NCBI GenBank assembly: GCA_022747635.1
Contig: JAKTNV010000172.1
Span: forward strand, 466,428-530,427
Reading direction: 5' to 3'
Length of the DNA stretch: 64,000 nucleotides
Source of the DNA: Hetaerina americana
Taxonomy: Eukaryota > Arthropoda > Insecta > Odonata > Calopterygidae
A program made the translations under genes and the position numbers. A model generated the notes under the pieces. It worked only from the letters and a program-made list of their open reading frames with translations, was not told the origin of the DNA and made no database searches. Positions 36,275 through 50,477 of this stretch are shown one piece after another (the first letter of the stretch is position 1; every line of letters starts with the position of its first letter).

Positions 36275-38303
36275 ATATTTTGAAATGTTTCGTTCCGCGG
36301 TTTCTCAGACCGCGGGGAAGCAGAGCGGCCAGGTCCGGAGGGGACCTGGAAGCGCACCATGGGCCGGACTACACTTTGATCTTAGCCATTAGGCTAAGAA
36401 GAAGATTCGGGGGACCAAACTGTATGATTTCGCGCACGGCGCTCCTACGCGACGAAGCGCCTTGGCACGTGCCACCCGTGGGTAAAAGGGGAGGGGAGGA
36501 GTCGGGCTCGAATGCCAAGACGTTCCTCCTCTACTGGTTGCGGGAGGAGGGGGGCGGAGGACCTAGCACGCGAGGATTCATTCTGGTGGGCGCGACGCGC
36601 TGAATTTAAAATTTATTTTGTTGAAATTTTTCGTTCCGCAGTCCCTTAGAAAACGGGAAAACCCTCCGTCGCACCCCTCTGTCTTCAGCATTTACATCTT
36701 TTAAACATTTTGTTAGTTCAAAACGAAAAATTTTCAATTAACATTCCACGGTGTTTCAGGCCGTAGAATATTGTCCACCAGGCCCCGTGGTGCCATGATT
36801 TAATGCCCTCCCATGCCGCCACGTCCTTCACATAAAAACGGGGCGGCGGGGGCCATTAGAAGAGCATCCTCGCGTGCTAGTTCCTCCGCCCCCTTCCACC
36901 TCTCGATTCTGCGGAGTAGGAAATTCGAGTCGTCGAGGCCCCCTACTCCACCGGGCAGTGTGTGCGAAGGCACTTCGGCGCTTAGGATGCGCAGTCCGGT
37001 AAAAAACATAAAGTTCATCTATATCTACATAATACCCCGTTAGCAGCCGCAAGGGCGTGTGGCGTGGGGTGTTAGGTCACCAACTGTAAAAAGGAAATAC
37101 ACCACATGCAAAAGAAACAACACGCAAAAATACACCCACAGCAGCGCACACACTCATGCAAAAATCCCTTCATCCAATACTCATGCAAACGCATATACCG
37201 CAAAACAACTAAAAAACTGCACCACATGATGCAGCACGGAAGGCATCCTACAACACGGAAGCCAGGACAAACAAGCAAGAAATTTAAACATTACTACCAC
37301 ATGAAAATGTACCACGTAGCACTCCACCCCGAAAGAGTCTGTAAAAGGCAACGAATTCGACCCAACGTTGCTGGTAGCAGGAATTTCCCCCCGCGGAGAG
37401 GGACGAGGAAATGAAATGGAAACTTAAAAACAGATGAAATAAACACAAATGTGGTCATTCGGAAAGAATGGATTATAACAAAACGCATAAGGTTAGTGGA
37501 AGAGCATGCATAATACATACAACTAATGATTTTTTAGACGCTGAGGGTGGCTAGTGGAATTTTTGCTATCTATAACCCTGCAGTTGCTATCCCGTATCGT
37601 CCGGGGGGAAATGGAGTCCTTAAGTCTTCTAGCTCTGGCATCTATTTCCTGAATTTTATATGCATGATCCAAGCGACCAATTTATATATTAGTACGAATA
37701 ATTTGCGAGACCTCGGTGCTGAGCCATGCGGATCAAATTTATTCAATCATTTCAATCTTGCATTGAGACGTCTTTCAGCCAATGATTCCCACCCTAAATC
37801 CATGAATATTTATATAAAAACTCATACATTATGGCACCCTCATTTCTTCTTCTTGGCCTTATGGTTAAGATCAAATTGAGGTCCGGCCCCCGGTGCACTT
37901 GCAAGTCCGCAATGGACCGGTAGCTTGAACACCGAGGCCGCACGGCCGCCTTAGGACCCCCGGGGGAACTCTCCGTCAATCCCGTACGTATCCGAGCAGG
38001 GCGGATGATTTAAAATACGCGCGGTTTCATTTTCGGCCGCGACGATGGTCAAGCGACAGTTATTCGAGCTTTACGCCCGATCGGTTTTGTTGACCTCCTC
38101 ACTCTAGCAGGTATTTGTGAAAGATTATATCAGCCAAAAAACCATCATCTCAAATCGCCAAACAATTAAAATGTCTTCCCGAATCCACTCGTACTGGCCC
38201 AGACCAGCCATAGAAACCGAGAAGAGGTTGAGTGCCTTCAGCGGATAACTCGGCCGCCACCTGGACTATGCTGGTGGGAATCACGATATCAATGCAAACT
38301 TTG
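36275..38303 (+). repeat. Repeat unit 19 (2029 bp), tetramer position 3
   Basis: Module A U2-like motif at 36368-36404 (minus), module C at 37849-37882 (plus). AAACATTAC (near 37286) and TTTAAAATACG (near 38009) together are shared with unit 23. ATGCTGGTGG near 38268 is shared with unit 16. Confidence 0.97.
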
Positions 38304-40332
38304 ATATTTTGAAATGTTTCGTTCCGCGGTTTCTCAGACCGCGGGGAAGCAGAGCGGCCAGGTCCGGAGGGGACCTGGAAGCGCACCATGGGCCGGACTA
38401 CACTTTGATCTTAGCCATTAGGCTAAGAAGAAGAGTCGGGGGACCAAACTGTATGATTTCGCGCACGGCGCTCCTACGCGACGAAGCGCCTTGGCACGTG
38501 CCACCCGTGGGTAAAAGGGGAGGGGAGGAGTCGGGCTCGAATGCCAAAACGTTCCTCCTCTACTGATTGCGGGAGGAGGGGGGCGGAGGACCTAGCACGC
38601 GAGGATTCATTCCGGTGGGCGCGACGCGCTGAATTTAAAATTTATTTTGTTGAAATTTTTCGTTCCGCAGTCCCTTAGAAAACGGGAAAACCCTCCGTCG
38701 CACCCCTCTGTCTTCAGCATTTACATCTTTTAAACATTTTGTTAGTTCAAAACGAAAAATTTTCAATTAACATTCCACGGTGTTTCAGGCCGTAGAATAT
38801 TGTCCACCAGGCCCCGTGGTGCCATGATTTAATGCCCTCCCATGCCGCCACGTCCTTCACATAAAAACGGGGCGGCGGGGGCCATTAGAAGAGCATCCTC
38901 GCGTGCTAGTTCCTCCGCCCCCTTCCACCTCTCGATTCTGCGGAGTAGGAAATTCGAGTCGTCGAGGCCCCCTAATCCACCGGGCAGTGTGTGCGAAGGC
39001 ACTTCGGCGCTTAGGATGCGCAGTCCTGTAAAAAACTTAAAGTTCATCTATATCTACATAATACCCCGTTAGCAGCCGCAAGGGCGTGTGGCGTGGGGTG
39101 TTAGGTCACCAACTGTAAAAAGGAAATACACCACATGCAAAAGAAACAACACGCAAAAATGCACCCACAGCAGCGCACACACTCATGCAAAAATCCCTTC
39201 ATCCAATACTCATGCAAACGCATATACCGCAAAACAACTAAAAAACTGCACCACATGATGCAGCACGGAAGGCATCCTACAACACGGAAGCCAGGACAAA
39301 CAAGCAAGAAATTTAAACATCACTACCACATGAAAATGTACCACGTAGCACTCCACCCCGAAAGAGTCTGTAAAAGGCAACGAATTCGACCCAACGTTGC
39401 TGGTAGCAGGAATTTCCCCCCGCGGAGAGGGACGAGGAAATGAAATGGAAACTTAAAAACAGATGAAATAAACACAAATGTGGTCATTCGGAAAGAATGG
39501 ATTATAACAAAACGCATAAGGTTAGTGGAAGAGCATGCATAATACATACAACTAATGATTTTTTAGACACTGAGGGTGGCTAGTGGAATTTTTGCTATCT
39601 ATAACCCTGCAGTTGCTATCCCGTATCGTCCGGGGGGAAATGGAGTCCTTAAGTCTTCTAGCTCTGGCATCTATTTCCTGAATTTTATATGCATGATCCA
39701 AGCGACCAATTTATATATTAGTACGAATAATTTGCGAGACCTCGGTGCTGAGCCATGCGGATCAAATTTATTCAATCATTTCAATCTTGCATTGAGACGT
39801 CTTTCAGCCAATGATTCCCACCCTAAATCCATGAATATTTATATAAAAACTCATACATTATGGCACCCTCATTTCTTCTTCTTGGCCTTATGGTTAAGAT
39901 CAAATTGAGGTCCGGCCCCCGGTGCACTTGCAAGTCCGCAATGGACCGGTAGCTTGAACACCGAGGCCGCACGGCCGCCTTAGGACCCCCGGGGGAACTC
40001 TCCGTCAATCCCGTACGTATCCAAGCAGGGCGGATGATTTGAAATACGCGCGGTTTCATTTTCGGCCGCGACGATGGTCAAGCGACAGTTATTCGAGCTT
40101 TACGCCCGATCGGTTTTGTTGACCTCCTCACTCTAGCAGGTATTTGTGAAAGATTATATCAGCCAAAAAACCATCATCTCAAATCGCCAAACAATTAAAA
40201 TGTCTTCCCGAATCCACTCGTACTGGCCCAGACCAGCCATAGAAACCGAGAAGAGGTTGAGTGCCTTCAGCGGATAACTCGGCCGCCACCTGGACTATGC
40301 AGGTGGGAATCACGATATCAATGCAAACTTTG
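38304..40332 (+). repeat. Repeat unit 20 (2029 bp), tetramer position 4
   Basis: Module A U2-like motif at 38397-38433 (minus), module C at 39878-39911 (plus). ATTCCGGTGG (near 38609) is shared with unit 24, and CCAAAACG (near 38543) with units 14 and 24. CTAATCCACC and CCTGTAAAAAACTT (near 38973 and 39025) are shared only with the adjacent unit 21. This suggests local conversion or the edge of an exchange. Confidence 0.97.
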
Positions 40333-42361
40333 ATATTTTGAAATGTTTCGTTCCGCGGTTTCTCAGACCGCGGGGAAGCAGAGCGGCCAGGTCCGGAGGG
40401 GACCTGGAAGCGCACCATCGGCCGGACTACACTTTGATCTTAGCCATTAGGCTAAGAAGAAGAGTCGGGGGACCAAACTGTATGATTTCGCGCACGGCGC
40501 TCCTACGCGACGAAGCGCCTTGGCACGTGCCACCCGTGGGTAAAAGGGGAGGGGAGGAGTCGGGCTCGAATGCCAAGACGTTCCTCCTCTACTGGTTGCG
40601 GGAGGAGGGGGGCGGAGGACCTAGCACGCGAGGATTCATTCTGGTGGGCGCGACGCGCTGAATTTAAAATTTATTTTGTTGAAATTTTTCGTTCCGCAGT
40701 CCCTTAGAAAACGGGAAAACCCTCCGTCGCACCCCTCTGTCTTCAGCATTTACATCTTTTAAACATTTTGTTAGTTCAAAACGAAAAATTTTCAATTAAC
40801 ATTCCACGGTGTTTCAGGCCGTAGAATATTGTCCACCAGGCCCCGTGGTGCCATGATTTAATGCCCTCCCATGCCGCCACGTCCTTCACATAAAAACGGG
40901 GCGGCGGGGGCCATTAGAAGAGCATCCTCGCGTGCTAGTTCCTCCGCCCCCTTCCACCTCTCGATTCTGCGGAGTAGGAAATTCGAGTCGTCGAGGCCCC
41001 CTAATCCACCGGGCAGTGTGTGCGAAGGCACTTCGGCGCTTAGGATGCGCAGTCCTGTAAAAAACTTAAAGTTCATCTATATCTACATAATACCCCGTTA
41101 GCAGCCGCAAGGGCGTGTGGCGTGGGGTGTTAGGTCACCAACTGTAAAAAGGAAATACACCACATGCAAAAGAAACAACACGCAAAAATACACCCAAAGC
41201 AGCGCACACACTCATGCAAAAATCCCTTCATCCAATACTCATGCAAACGCATATACCGCAAAACAACTAAAAAACTGCACCACATGATGCAGCACGGAAG
41301 GCATCCTACAATACGGAAGCCAGGACAAACAAGCAAGAAATTTAAACATCACTACCACATGAAAATGTACCACGTAGCACTCCACCCCGAAAGAGTCTGT
41401 AAAAGGCAACGAATTCGACCCAACGTTGCTGGTAGCAGGAATTTCCCCCCGCGGAGAGGGACGAGGAAATGAAATGGAAACTTAAAAACAGATGAAATAA
41501 ACACAAATGTGGTCATCCGGAAAGAATGGATTATAACAAAACGCATAAGGTTAGTGGAAGAGCATGCATAATACATACAACTAATGATTTTTTAGACGCT
41601 GAGGGTGGCTAGTGGAATTTTTGCTATCTATAACCCTGCAGTTGCTATCCCGTATCGTCCGGGGGGAAATGGAGTCCTTAAGTCTTCTAGCTCTGGCATC
41701 TATTTCCTGAATTTTATATGCATGATCCAAGCGACCAATTTATATATTAGTACGAATAATTTGCGAGACCTCGGTGCTGAGCCATGCGGATCAAATTTAT
41801 TCAATCATTTCAATCTTGCATTGAGACGTCTTTCAGCCAATGATTCCCACCCTAAATCCATGAATATTTATATAAAAACTCATACATTATGGCACCCTCA
41901 TTTCTTCTTCTTGGCCTTATGGTTAAGATCAAATTGAGGTCCGGCCCCCGGTGCACTTGCAAGTCCGCAATGGACCGGTAGCTTGAACACCGAGGCCGCA
42001 CGGCCGCCTTAGGACCCCCGGGGGAACTCTCCGTCAATCCCGTACGTATCCGAGCAGGGCGGATGATTTAAAATACGCGCGGTTTCATTTTCGGCCGCGA
42101 CGATGGTCAAGCGACAGTTATTCGAGCTTTACGCCCGATCGGTTTTGTTGACCTCCTCAATCTAGCAGGTATTTGTGAAAGATTATATCAGCCAAAAAAC
42201 CATCATCTCAAATCGCCAAACAATTAAAATGTCTTCCCGAATCCACTCGTACTGGCCCAGACCAGCCATAGAAACCGAGAAGAGGTTGAGTGCCTTCAGC
42301 GGATAACTCGGCCGCCACCTGGACTATGCAGGTGGGAATCACGATATCAATGCAAACTTTG
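40333..42361 (+). repeat. Repeat unit 21 (2029 bp), tetramer position 1, second copy
   Basis: Module A U2-like motif at 40426-40462 (minus), module C at 41907-41940 (plus). It is like unit 17 in its second half (GTCATCCGG, CCTCAATCTAGC) but carries unit 20 variants in module B, so it is a mosaic. CCCAAAGCAGC near 41193 is shared with unit 16. Confidence 0.97.
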
Positions 42362-44390
42362 ATATTTTGAAATGTTTCGTTCCGCGGTTTCTCAGACCGC
42401 GGGGAAGCAGAGCGGCCAGGTCCGGAGGGGACCTGGAAGCGCACCATGGGCCGGACTACACTTTGATCTTAGCCATTAGGCTAAGAAGAAGAGTCGGGGG
42501 ACCAAACTGTATGATTTCGCGCACGGCGCTCCTACGCGACGAAGCGCCTTGGCACGTGCCACCCGTGGGTAAAAGGGGAGGGGAGGAGTCGGGCTCGAAT
42601 GCCAAGACGTTCCTCCTCTACTGATTGCGGGAGGAGGGGGGCGGAGGACCTAGCACGCGAGGATTCATTCTGGTGGGCGCGACGCGCTGAATTTAAAATT
42701 TATTTTGTTGAAATTTTTCGTTCCGCAGTCCCTTAGAAAACGGGAAAACCCTCCGTCGCACCCCTCTGTCTTCAGCATTTACATCTTTTAAACATTTTGT
42801 TAGTTCAAAACGAAAAATTTTCAATTAACATTCCACGGTGTTTCAGGCCGTAGAATATTGTCCACCAGGCCCCGTGGTGCCATGATTTAATGCCCTCCCA
42901 TGCCGCCACGTCCTTCACATAAAAACGGGGCGGCGGGGGCCATTAGAAGAGCATCCTCGCGTGCTAGTTCCTCCGCCCCCTTCCACCTCTCGATTCTGCG
43001 GAGTAGGAAATTCGAGTCGTCGAGGCCCCCTACTCCGCCGGGCAGTGTGTGCGAAGGCACTTCGGCGCTTAGGATGCGCAGTCCGGTAAAAAACATAAAG
43101 TTCATCTATATCTACATAATACCCCGTTAGCAGCCGCAAGGGCGTGTGGCGTGGGGTGTTAGGTCACCAACTGTAAAAAGGAAATACACCACATGCAAAA
43201 GAAACAACACGCAAAAATGCACCCACAGCAGCGCACACACTCATGCAAAAATCCCTTCATCCAATACTCATGCAAACGCATATACCGCAAAACAACTAAA
43301 AAACTGCACCACATGATGCAGCACGGAAGGCATCCTACAACACGGAAGCCAGGACAAACAAGCAAGAAATTTAAACATGACTACCACATGAAAATGTACC
43401 ACGTAGCACTCCACCCCGAAAGAGTCTGTAAAAGGCAACGAATTCGACCCAACGTTGCTGGTAGCAGGAATTTCCCCCCGCGGAGAGGGACGAGGAAATG
43501 AAATGGAAACTTAAAAACAGATGAAATAAACACAAATGTGGTCATTCGGAAAGAATGGATTATAACAAAAGGCATAAGGTTAGTGGAAGAGCATGCATAA
43601 TACATACAACTAATGATTTTTTAGACGCTGAGGGTGGCTAGTGGAATTTTTGCTATCTATAACCCTGCAGTTGCTATCCCGTATCGTCCGGGGGGAAATG
43701 GAGTCCTTAAGTCTTCTAGCTCTGGCATCTATTTCCTGAATTTTATATGCATGATCCAAGCGACCAATTTATATATTAGTACGAATAATTTGCGAGACCT
43801 CGGTGCTCAGCCATGCGGATCCAATTTATTCAATCATTTCAATCTTGCATTGAGACGTCTTTCAGCCAATGATTCCCACCCTAAATCCATGAATATTTAT
43901 ATAAAAACTCATACATTATGGCACCCTCATTTCTTCTTCTTGGCCTTATGGTTAAGATCAAATTGAGGTCCGGCCCCCGGTGCACTTGCAAGTCCGCAAT
44001 GGACCGGTAGCTTGAACACCGAGGCCGCACGGCCGCCTTAGGACCCCCGGGGGAACTCTCCGTCAATCCCGTACGTATCCGAGCAGGGCGGATGATTTGA
44101 AATACGCGCGGTTTCATTTTCGGCCGCGACGATGGTCAAGCGACAGTTATTCGAGCTTTACGCCCGATCGGTTTTGTTGACCTCCTCACTCTAGCAGGTA
44201 TTTGTGAAAGATTATATCAGCCAAAAAACCATCATCTCAAATCGCCAAACAATTAAAATGTCTTCCCGAATCCACTCGTACTGGCCCAGACCAGCCATAG
44301 AAACCGGGAAGAGGTTGAGTGCCTTCAGCGGATAACTCGGCCGCCACCTGGACTATGCAGGTGGGAATCACGATATCAATGCAAACTTTG
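42362..44390 (+). repeat. Repeat unit 22 (2029 bp), tetramer position 2, second copy
   Basis: Module A U2-like motif at 42455-42491 (minus), module C at 43936-43969 (plus). It matches unit 18 by ACTCCGCC in module B, AATGCACCC, GGATCCAAT and ACCGGGAAG. GGTGCTCAGCC (near 43803) is new here and shared with unit 23. Confidence 0.97.
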
Positions 44391-46419
44391 ATATTTTGAA
44401 ATGTTTCGTTCCGCGGTTTCTCAGACCGCGGGGAAGCAGAGCGGCCTGGTCCGGAGGGGACCTGGAAGCGCACCATGGGCCGGACTACACTTTGATCTTA
44501 GCCATTAGGCTAAGAAGAAGAGTCGGGGGACCAAACTGTATGATTTCGCGCACGGCGCTCCTACGCGACGAAGCGCCTTGGCACGTGCCACCCGTGGGTA
44601 AAAGGGGAGGGGAGGAGTCGGGCTCGAATGCCAAGACGTTCCTCCTCTACTGGTTGCGGGAGGAGGGGGGCGGAGGACCTAGCACGCGAGGATTCATTCT
44701 GGTGGGCGCGACGCGCTGAATTTAAAATTTATTTTGTTGAAATTTTTCGTTCCGCAGTCCCTTAGAAAACGGGAAAACCCTCCGTCGCACCCCTCTGTCT
44801 TCAGCATTTACATCTTTTAAACATTTTGTTAGTTCAAAACGAAAAATTTTCAATTAACATTCCACGGTGTTTCAGGCCGTAGAATATTGTCCACCAGGCC
44901 CCGTGGTGCCATGATTTAATGCCCTCCCATGCCGCCACGTCCTTCACATAAAAACGGGGCGGCGGGGGACATTAGAAGAGCATCCTCGCGTGCTAGTTCC
45001 TCCGCCCCCTTCCACCTCTCGATTCTGCGGAGTAGGAAATTCGAGTCGTCGAGGCCCCCTACTCCACCGGGCAGTGTGTGCGAAGGCACTTCGGCGCTTA
45101 GGATGCGCAGTCCGGTAAAAAACATAAAGTTCATCTATATCTACATAATACCCCGTTAGCAGCCGCAAGGGCGTGTGGCGTGGGGTGTTAGGTCACCAAC
45201 TGTAAAAAGGAAATACACCACATGCAAAAGAAACAACACGCAAAAATACACCCACAGCAGCGCACACACTCATGCAAAAATCCCTTCATCCAATACTCAT
45301 GCAAACGCATATACCGCAAAACAACTAAAAAACTGCACCACATGATGCAGCACGGAAGGCATCCTACAACACGGAAGCCAGGACAAACAAGCAAGAAATT
45401 TAAACATTACTACCACATGAAAATGTACCACGTAGCACTCCACCCCGAAAGAGTCTGTAAAAGGCAACGAATTCGACCCAACGTTGCTGGTAGCAGGAAT
45501 TTCCCCCCGCGGAGAGGGACGAGGAAATGAAATGGAAACTTAAAAACAGATGAAATAAACACAAATGTGGTCATTCGGAAAGAATGGATTATAACAAAAC
45601 GCATAAGGTTAGTGGAAGAGCATGCATAATACATACAACTAATGATTTTTTAGACGCTGAGGGTGGCTAGTGGAATTTTTGCTATCTATAACCCTGCAGT
45701 TGCTATCCCGTATCGTCCGGGGGGAAATGGAGTCCTTAAGTCTTCTAGCTCTGGCATCTATTTCCTGAATTTTATATGCATGATCCAAGCGACCAATTTA
45801 TATATTAGTACGAATAATTTGCGAGACCTCGGTGCTCAGCCATGCGGATCCAAATTATTCAATCATTTCAATCTTGCATTGAGACGTCTTTCAGCCAATG
45901 ATTCCCACCCTAAATCCATGAATATTTATATAAAAACTCATACATTATGGCACCCTCATTTCTTCTTCTTGGCCTTATGGTTAAGATCAAATTGAGGTCC
46001 GGCCCCCGGTGCACTTGCAAGTCCGCAATGGACCGGTAGCTTGAACACCGAGGCCGCACGGCCGCCTTAGGACCCCCGGGGGAACTCTCCGTCAATCCCG
46101 TACGTATCCGAGCAGGGCGGATGATTTAAAATACGCGCGGTTTCATTTTCGGCCGCGACGATGGTCAAGCGACAGTTATTCGAGCTTTACGCCCGATCGG
46201 TTTTGTTGACCTCCTCACTCTAGCAGGTATTTGTGAAAGATTATATCAGCCAAAAAACCATCATCTCAAATCGCCAAACAATTAAAATGTCTTCCCGAAT
46301 CCACTCGTACTGGCCCAGACCAGCCATAGAAACCGAGAAGAGGTTGAGTGCCTTCAGCGGATAACTCGGCCGCCACCTGGACTATGCAGGTGGGAATCAC
46401 GATATCAATGCAAACTTTG
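44391..46419 (+). repeat. Repeat unit 23 (2029 bp), tetramer position 3, second copy
   Basis: Module A U2-like motif at 44484-44520 (minus), module C at 45965-45998 (plus). It matches unit 19 by AAACATTAC plus TTTAAAATACG. It shares GGTGCTCAGCC and part of GGATCC with adjacent unit 22. Confidence 0.97.
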
Positions 46420-48448
46420 ATATTTTGAAATGTTTCGTTCCGCGGTTTCTCAGACCGCGGGGAAGCAGAGCGGCCAGGTCCTGAGGGGACCTGGAAGCGC
46501 ACCATGGGCCGGACTACACTTTGATCTTAGCCATTAGGCTAAGAAGAAGAGTCGGGGGACCAAACTGTATGATTTCGCGCACGGCGCTCCTACGCGACGA
46601 AGCGCCTTGGCACGTGCCACCCGTGGGTAAAAGGGGAGGGGAGGAGTCGGGCTCGAATGCCAAAACGTTCCTCCTCTACTGATTGCGGGAGGAGGGGGGC
46701 GGAACACCTAGCACGCGAGGATTCATTCCGGTGGGCGCGACGCGCTGAATTTAAAATTTATTTTGTTGAAATTTTTCGTTCCGCAGTCCCTTAGAAAACG
46801 GGAAAACCCTCCGTCGCACCCCTCTGTCTTCAGCATTTACATCTTTTAAACATTTTGTTAGTTCAAAACGAAAAATTTTCAATTAACATTCCACGGTGTT
46901 TCAGGCCGTAGAATATTGTCCACCAGGCCCCGTGGTGCCATGATTTAATGCCCTCCCATGCCGCCACGTCCTTCACATAAAAACGGGGCGGCGGGGGCCA
47001 TTAGAAGAGCATCCTCGCGTGCTAGTTCCTCCGCCCCCTTCCACCTCTCGATTCTGCGGAGTAGGAAATTCGAGTCGTCGAGGCCCCCTACTCCGCCGGG
47101 CAGTGTGTGCGAAGGCACTTTGGCGCTTAGGATGCGCAGTCCGGTAAAAAACATAAAGTTCATCTATATCTACATAATACCCCGTTAGCAGCCGCGAGGG
47201 CGTGTGGCGTGGGGTGTTAGGTCACCAACTGTAAAAAGGAAATACACCACATGCAAAAGAAACAACACGCAAAAATACACCCACAGCAGCGCACACACTC
47301 ATGCAAAAATCCCTTCATCCAATACTCATGCAAACGCATATACCGCAAAACAACTAAAAAACTGCACCACATGATGCAGCACGGAAGGCATCCTACAACA
47401 CGGAAGCCAGGACAAACAAGCAAGAAATTTAAACATCACTACCACATGAAAATGTACCACGTAGCACTCCACCCCGAAAGAGTCTGTAAAAGGCAACGAA
47501 TTCGACCCAACGTTGCTGGTAGCAGGAATTTCCCCCCGCGGAGAGGGACGAGGAAATGAAATGGAAACTTAAAAACAGATGAAATAAACACAAATGTGGT
47601 CATTCGGAAAGAATGGATTATAACAAAACGCATAAGGTTAGTGGAAGAGCATGCATAATACATACAACTAATGATTTTTTAGACGCTGAGGGTGGCTAGT
47701 GTAATTTTTGCTATCTATAACCCTGCAGTTGCTATCCCGTATCGTCCGGGGGGAAATGGAGTCCTTAAGTCTTCTAGCTCTGGCATCTATTTCCTGAATT
47801 TTATATGCATGATCCAAGCGACCAATTTATATATTAGTACGAATAATTTGCGAGACCTCGGTGCTGAGCCATGCGGATCAAATTTATTCAATCATTTCAA
47901 TCTTGCATTGAGACGTCTTTCAGCCAATGATTCCCACCCTAAATCCATGAATATTTATATAAAAACTCATACATTATGGCACCCTCATTTCTTCTTCTTG
48001 GCCTTATGGTTAAGATCAAATTGAGGTCCGGCCCCCGGTGCACTTGCAAGTCCGCAATGGACCGGTAGCTTGAACACCGAGGCCGCACGGCCGCCTTAGG
48101 ACCCCCGGGGGAACTCTCCGTCAATCCCGTACGTATCCGAGCAGGGCGGATGATTTGAAATACGCGCGGTTTCATTTTCGGCCGCGACGAGGGTCAAGCG
48201 ACAGTTATTCGAGCTTTACGCCCGATCGGTTTTGTTGACCTCCTCACTCTAGCAGGTATTTGTGAAAGATTATATCAGCCAAAAAACCATCATCTCAAAT
48301 CGCCAAACGATTTAAATGTCTTCCCGAATCCACTCGTACTGGCCCAGACCAGCCATAGAAACCGATAAGAGGTTGAGTGCCTTCAGCGGATAACTCGGCC
48401 GCCACCTGGACTATGCAGGTGGGAATCACGATATCAATGCAAACTTTG
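46420..48448 (+). repeat. Repeat unit 24 (2029 bp), tetramer position 4, second copy
   Basis: Module A U2-like motif at 46513-46549 (minus), module C at 47994-48027 (plus). It matches unit 20 in module A by CCAAAACG and ATTCCGGTGG. CTTTGGCGC (near 47118) is shared with unit 26. Private: GGCGGAACACC and AGTGTAATTT. Confidence 0.97.
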
Positions 48449-50477
48449 AAATTTTGAAATGTTTCGTTCCGCGGTTTCTCAGACCGCGGGGAAGCAGAGC
48501 GGCCAGGTCCGGAGGGGACCTGGAAGCGCACCATGGGCCGGACTACACTTTGATCTTAGCCATTAGGCTAAGAAGAAGAGTCGGGGGATCAAACTGTATG
48601 ATTTCGCGCACGGCGCTCCTACGCGACGAAGCGCCTTGGCACGTGCCACCCGTGGGTAAAAGGGGAGGGGAGGAGTCGGGCTCGAATGCCAAGACGTTCC
48701 TCCTCTACTGATTGCGGGAGGAGGGGGGCGGAGGACCTAGCACGCGAGGATTCATTCTGGTGGGCGCGACGCGCTGAATTTAAAATTTATTTTGTTGAAA
48801 TTTTTCGTTCCGCAGTCCCTTAGAAAACGGGAAAACCCTCCGTCGCACCCCTCTGTTTTCAGCATTTACATCTTTTAAACATTTTGTTAGTTCAAAACGA
48901 AAAATTTTCAATTAACATTCCACGGTGTTTCAGGCCGTAGAATATTGTCCACCAGGCCCCGTGGTGCCATGATTTAATGCCCTCCCATGCCGCCACGTCC
49001 TTCACATAAAAACGGGGCGGCGGGGGCCATTAGAAGAGCATCCTCGCGTGCTAGTTCCTCCGCCCCCTTCCACCTCTCGATTCTGCGGAGTAGGAAATTC
49101 GAGTCGTCGAGGCCCCCTACTCCACCGGGCAGTGTGTGCGAAGGCACTTCGGCGCTTAGGATGCGCAGTCCGGTAAAAAACATAAAGTTCATCTATATCT
49201 ACATAATACCCCGTTAGCAGCCGCAAGGGCGTGTGGCGTGGGGTGTTAGGTAACCAACTGTAAAAAGGAAATACACCACATGCAAAAGAAACAACACGCA
49301 AAAATACACCCACAGCAGCGCACACACTCATGCAAAAATCCCTTCATCCAATACTCATGCAAACGCATATACCGCAAAACAACTAAAAAACTGCACCACA
49401 TGATGCAGCACGGAAGGCATCCTACAACACGGAAGCCAGGACAAACAAGCAAGAAATTTAAACATCACTACCACATGAAAATGTACCACGTAGCACTCCA
49501 CCCCGAAAGAGTCTGTAAAAGGCAACGAATTCGACCCAACGTTGCTGGTAGCAGGAATTTCCCCCCGCGGAGAGGGACGAGGAAATGAAATGGAAACTTA
49601 AAAACAGATGAAATAAACACAAATGTGGTCATTCGGAAAGAATGGATTATAACAAAACGCATAAGGCTAGTGGAAGAGCATGCATAATACATACAACTAA
49701 TGATTTTTTAGACGCTGAGGGTGGCTAGTGGAATTTTTGCTATCTATAACCCTGCAGTTGCTATCCCGTATCGTCCGGGGGGAAATGGAGTCCTTAAGTC
49801 TTCTAGCTCTGGCATCTATTTCCTGAATTTTATATGCATGATCCAAGCGACCAATTTATATATTAGTACGAATAATTTGCGAGACCTCGGTGCTGAGCCA
49901 TGCGGATCAAATTTATTCAATCATTTCAATCTTGCATTGAGACGTCTTTCAGCCAATGATTCCCACCCTAAATCCATGAATATTTATATAAAAACTCGTA
50001 CATTATGGCACCCTCATTTCTTCTTCTTGGCCTTATGGTTAAGATCAAATTGAGGTCCGGCCCCCGGTGCACTTGCAAGTCCGCAATGGACCGGTAGCTT
50101 GAACACCGAGGCCGCACGGCCGCCTTAGGACCCCCGGGGGAACTCTCCGTCAATCCCGTACGTATCCGAGCAGGGCGGATGATTTGAAATACGCGCGGTT
50201 TCATTTTCGGCCGCGACGATGGTCAAGCGACAGTTATTCGAGCTTTACCCCCGATCGGTTTTGTTGACCTCCTCACTCTAGCAGGTATTTGTGAAAGATT
50301 ATATCAGCCAAAAAACCATCATCTCAAATCGCCAAACAATTTAAATGTCTTCCCGAATCCACTCGTACTGGCCCAGACCAGCCATAGAAACCGAGAAGAG
50401 GTTGAGTGCCTTCAGCGGATAACTCGGCCGCCACCTGGACTTTGCAGGTGGGAATCACGATATCAATGCAAACTTTG
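48449..50477 (+). repeat. Repeat unit 25 (2029 bp)
   Basis: Module A U2-like motif at 48542-48578 (minus), module C at 50023-50056 (plus). AAGGCTAGTGG (near 49662) is shared with unit 27, two units on. Private: CTGTTTTCAGC, GGTAACCAAC, and GGACTTTGCAGG in the loop of hairpin III. Confidence 0.97.

Larger units (their letters stand above)
32217..48448 (+). repeat. Higher-order repeat: four-unit block (units 17-20) repeated as units 21-24
   Basis: Unit pairs 17/21, 18/22, 19/23 and 20/24 share variants not seen in their neighbours, at a constant offset of 8116 bp. Examples are CCTCAATCTAGC (17/21), ACCGGGAAG (18/22), AAACATTAC with TTTAAAATACG (19/23) and ATTCCGGTGG (20/24). Within it, odd units share CTACTGGTTG and TTTAAAATACG, so the tetramer itself grew from a dimer. 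Exceptions shared by adjacent units (20/21 and 22/23) point to later conversion. Confidence 0.85.
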
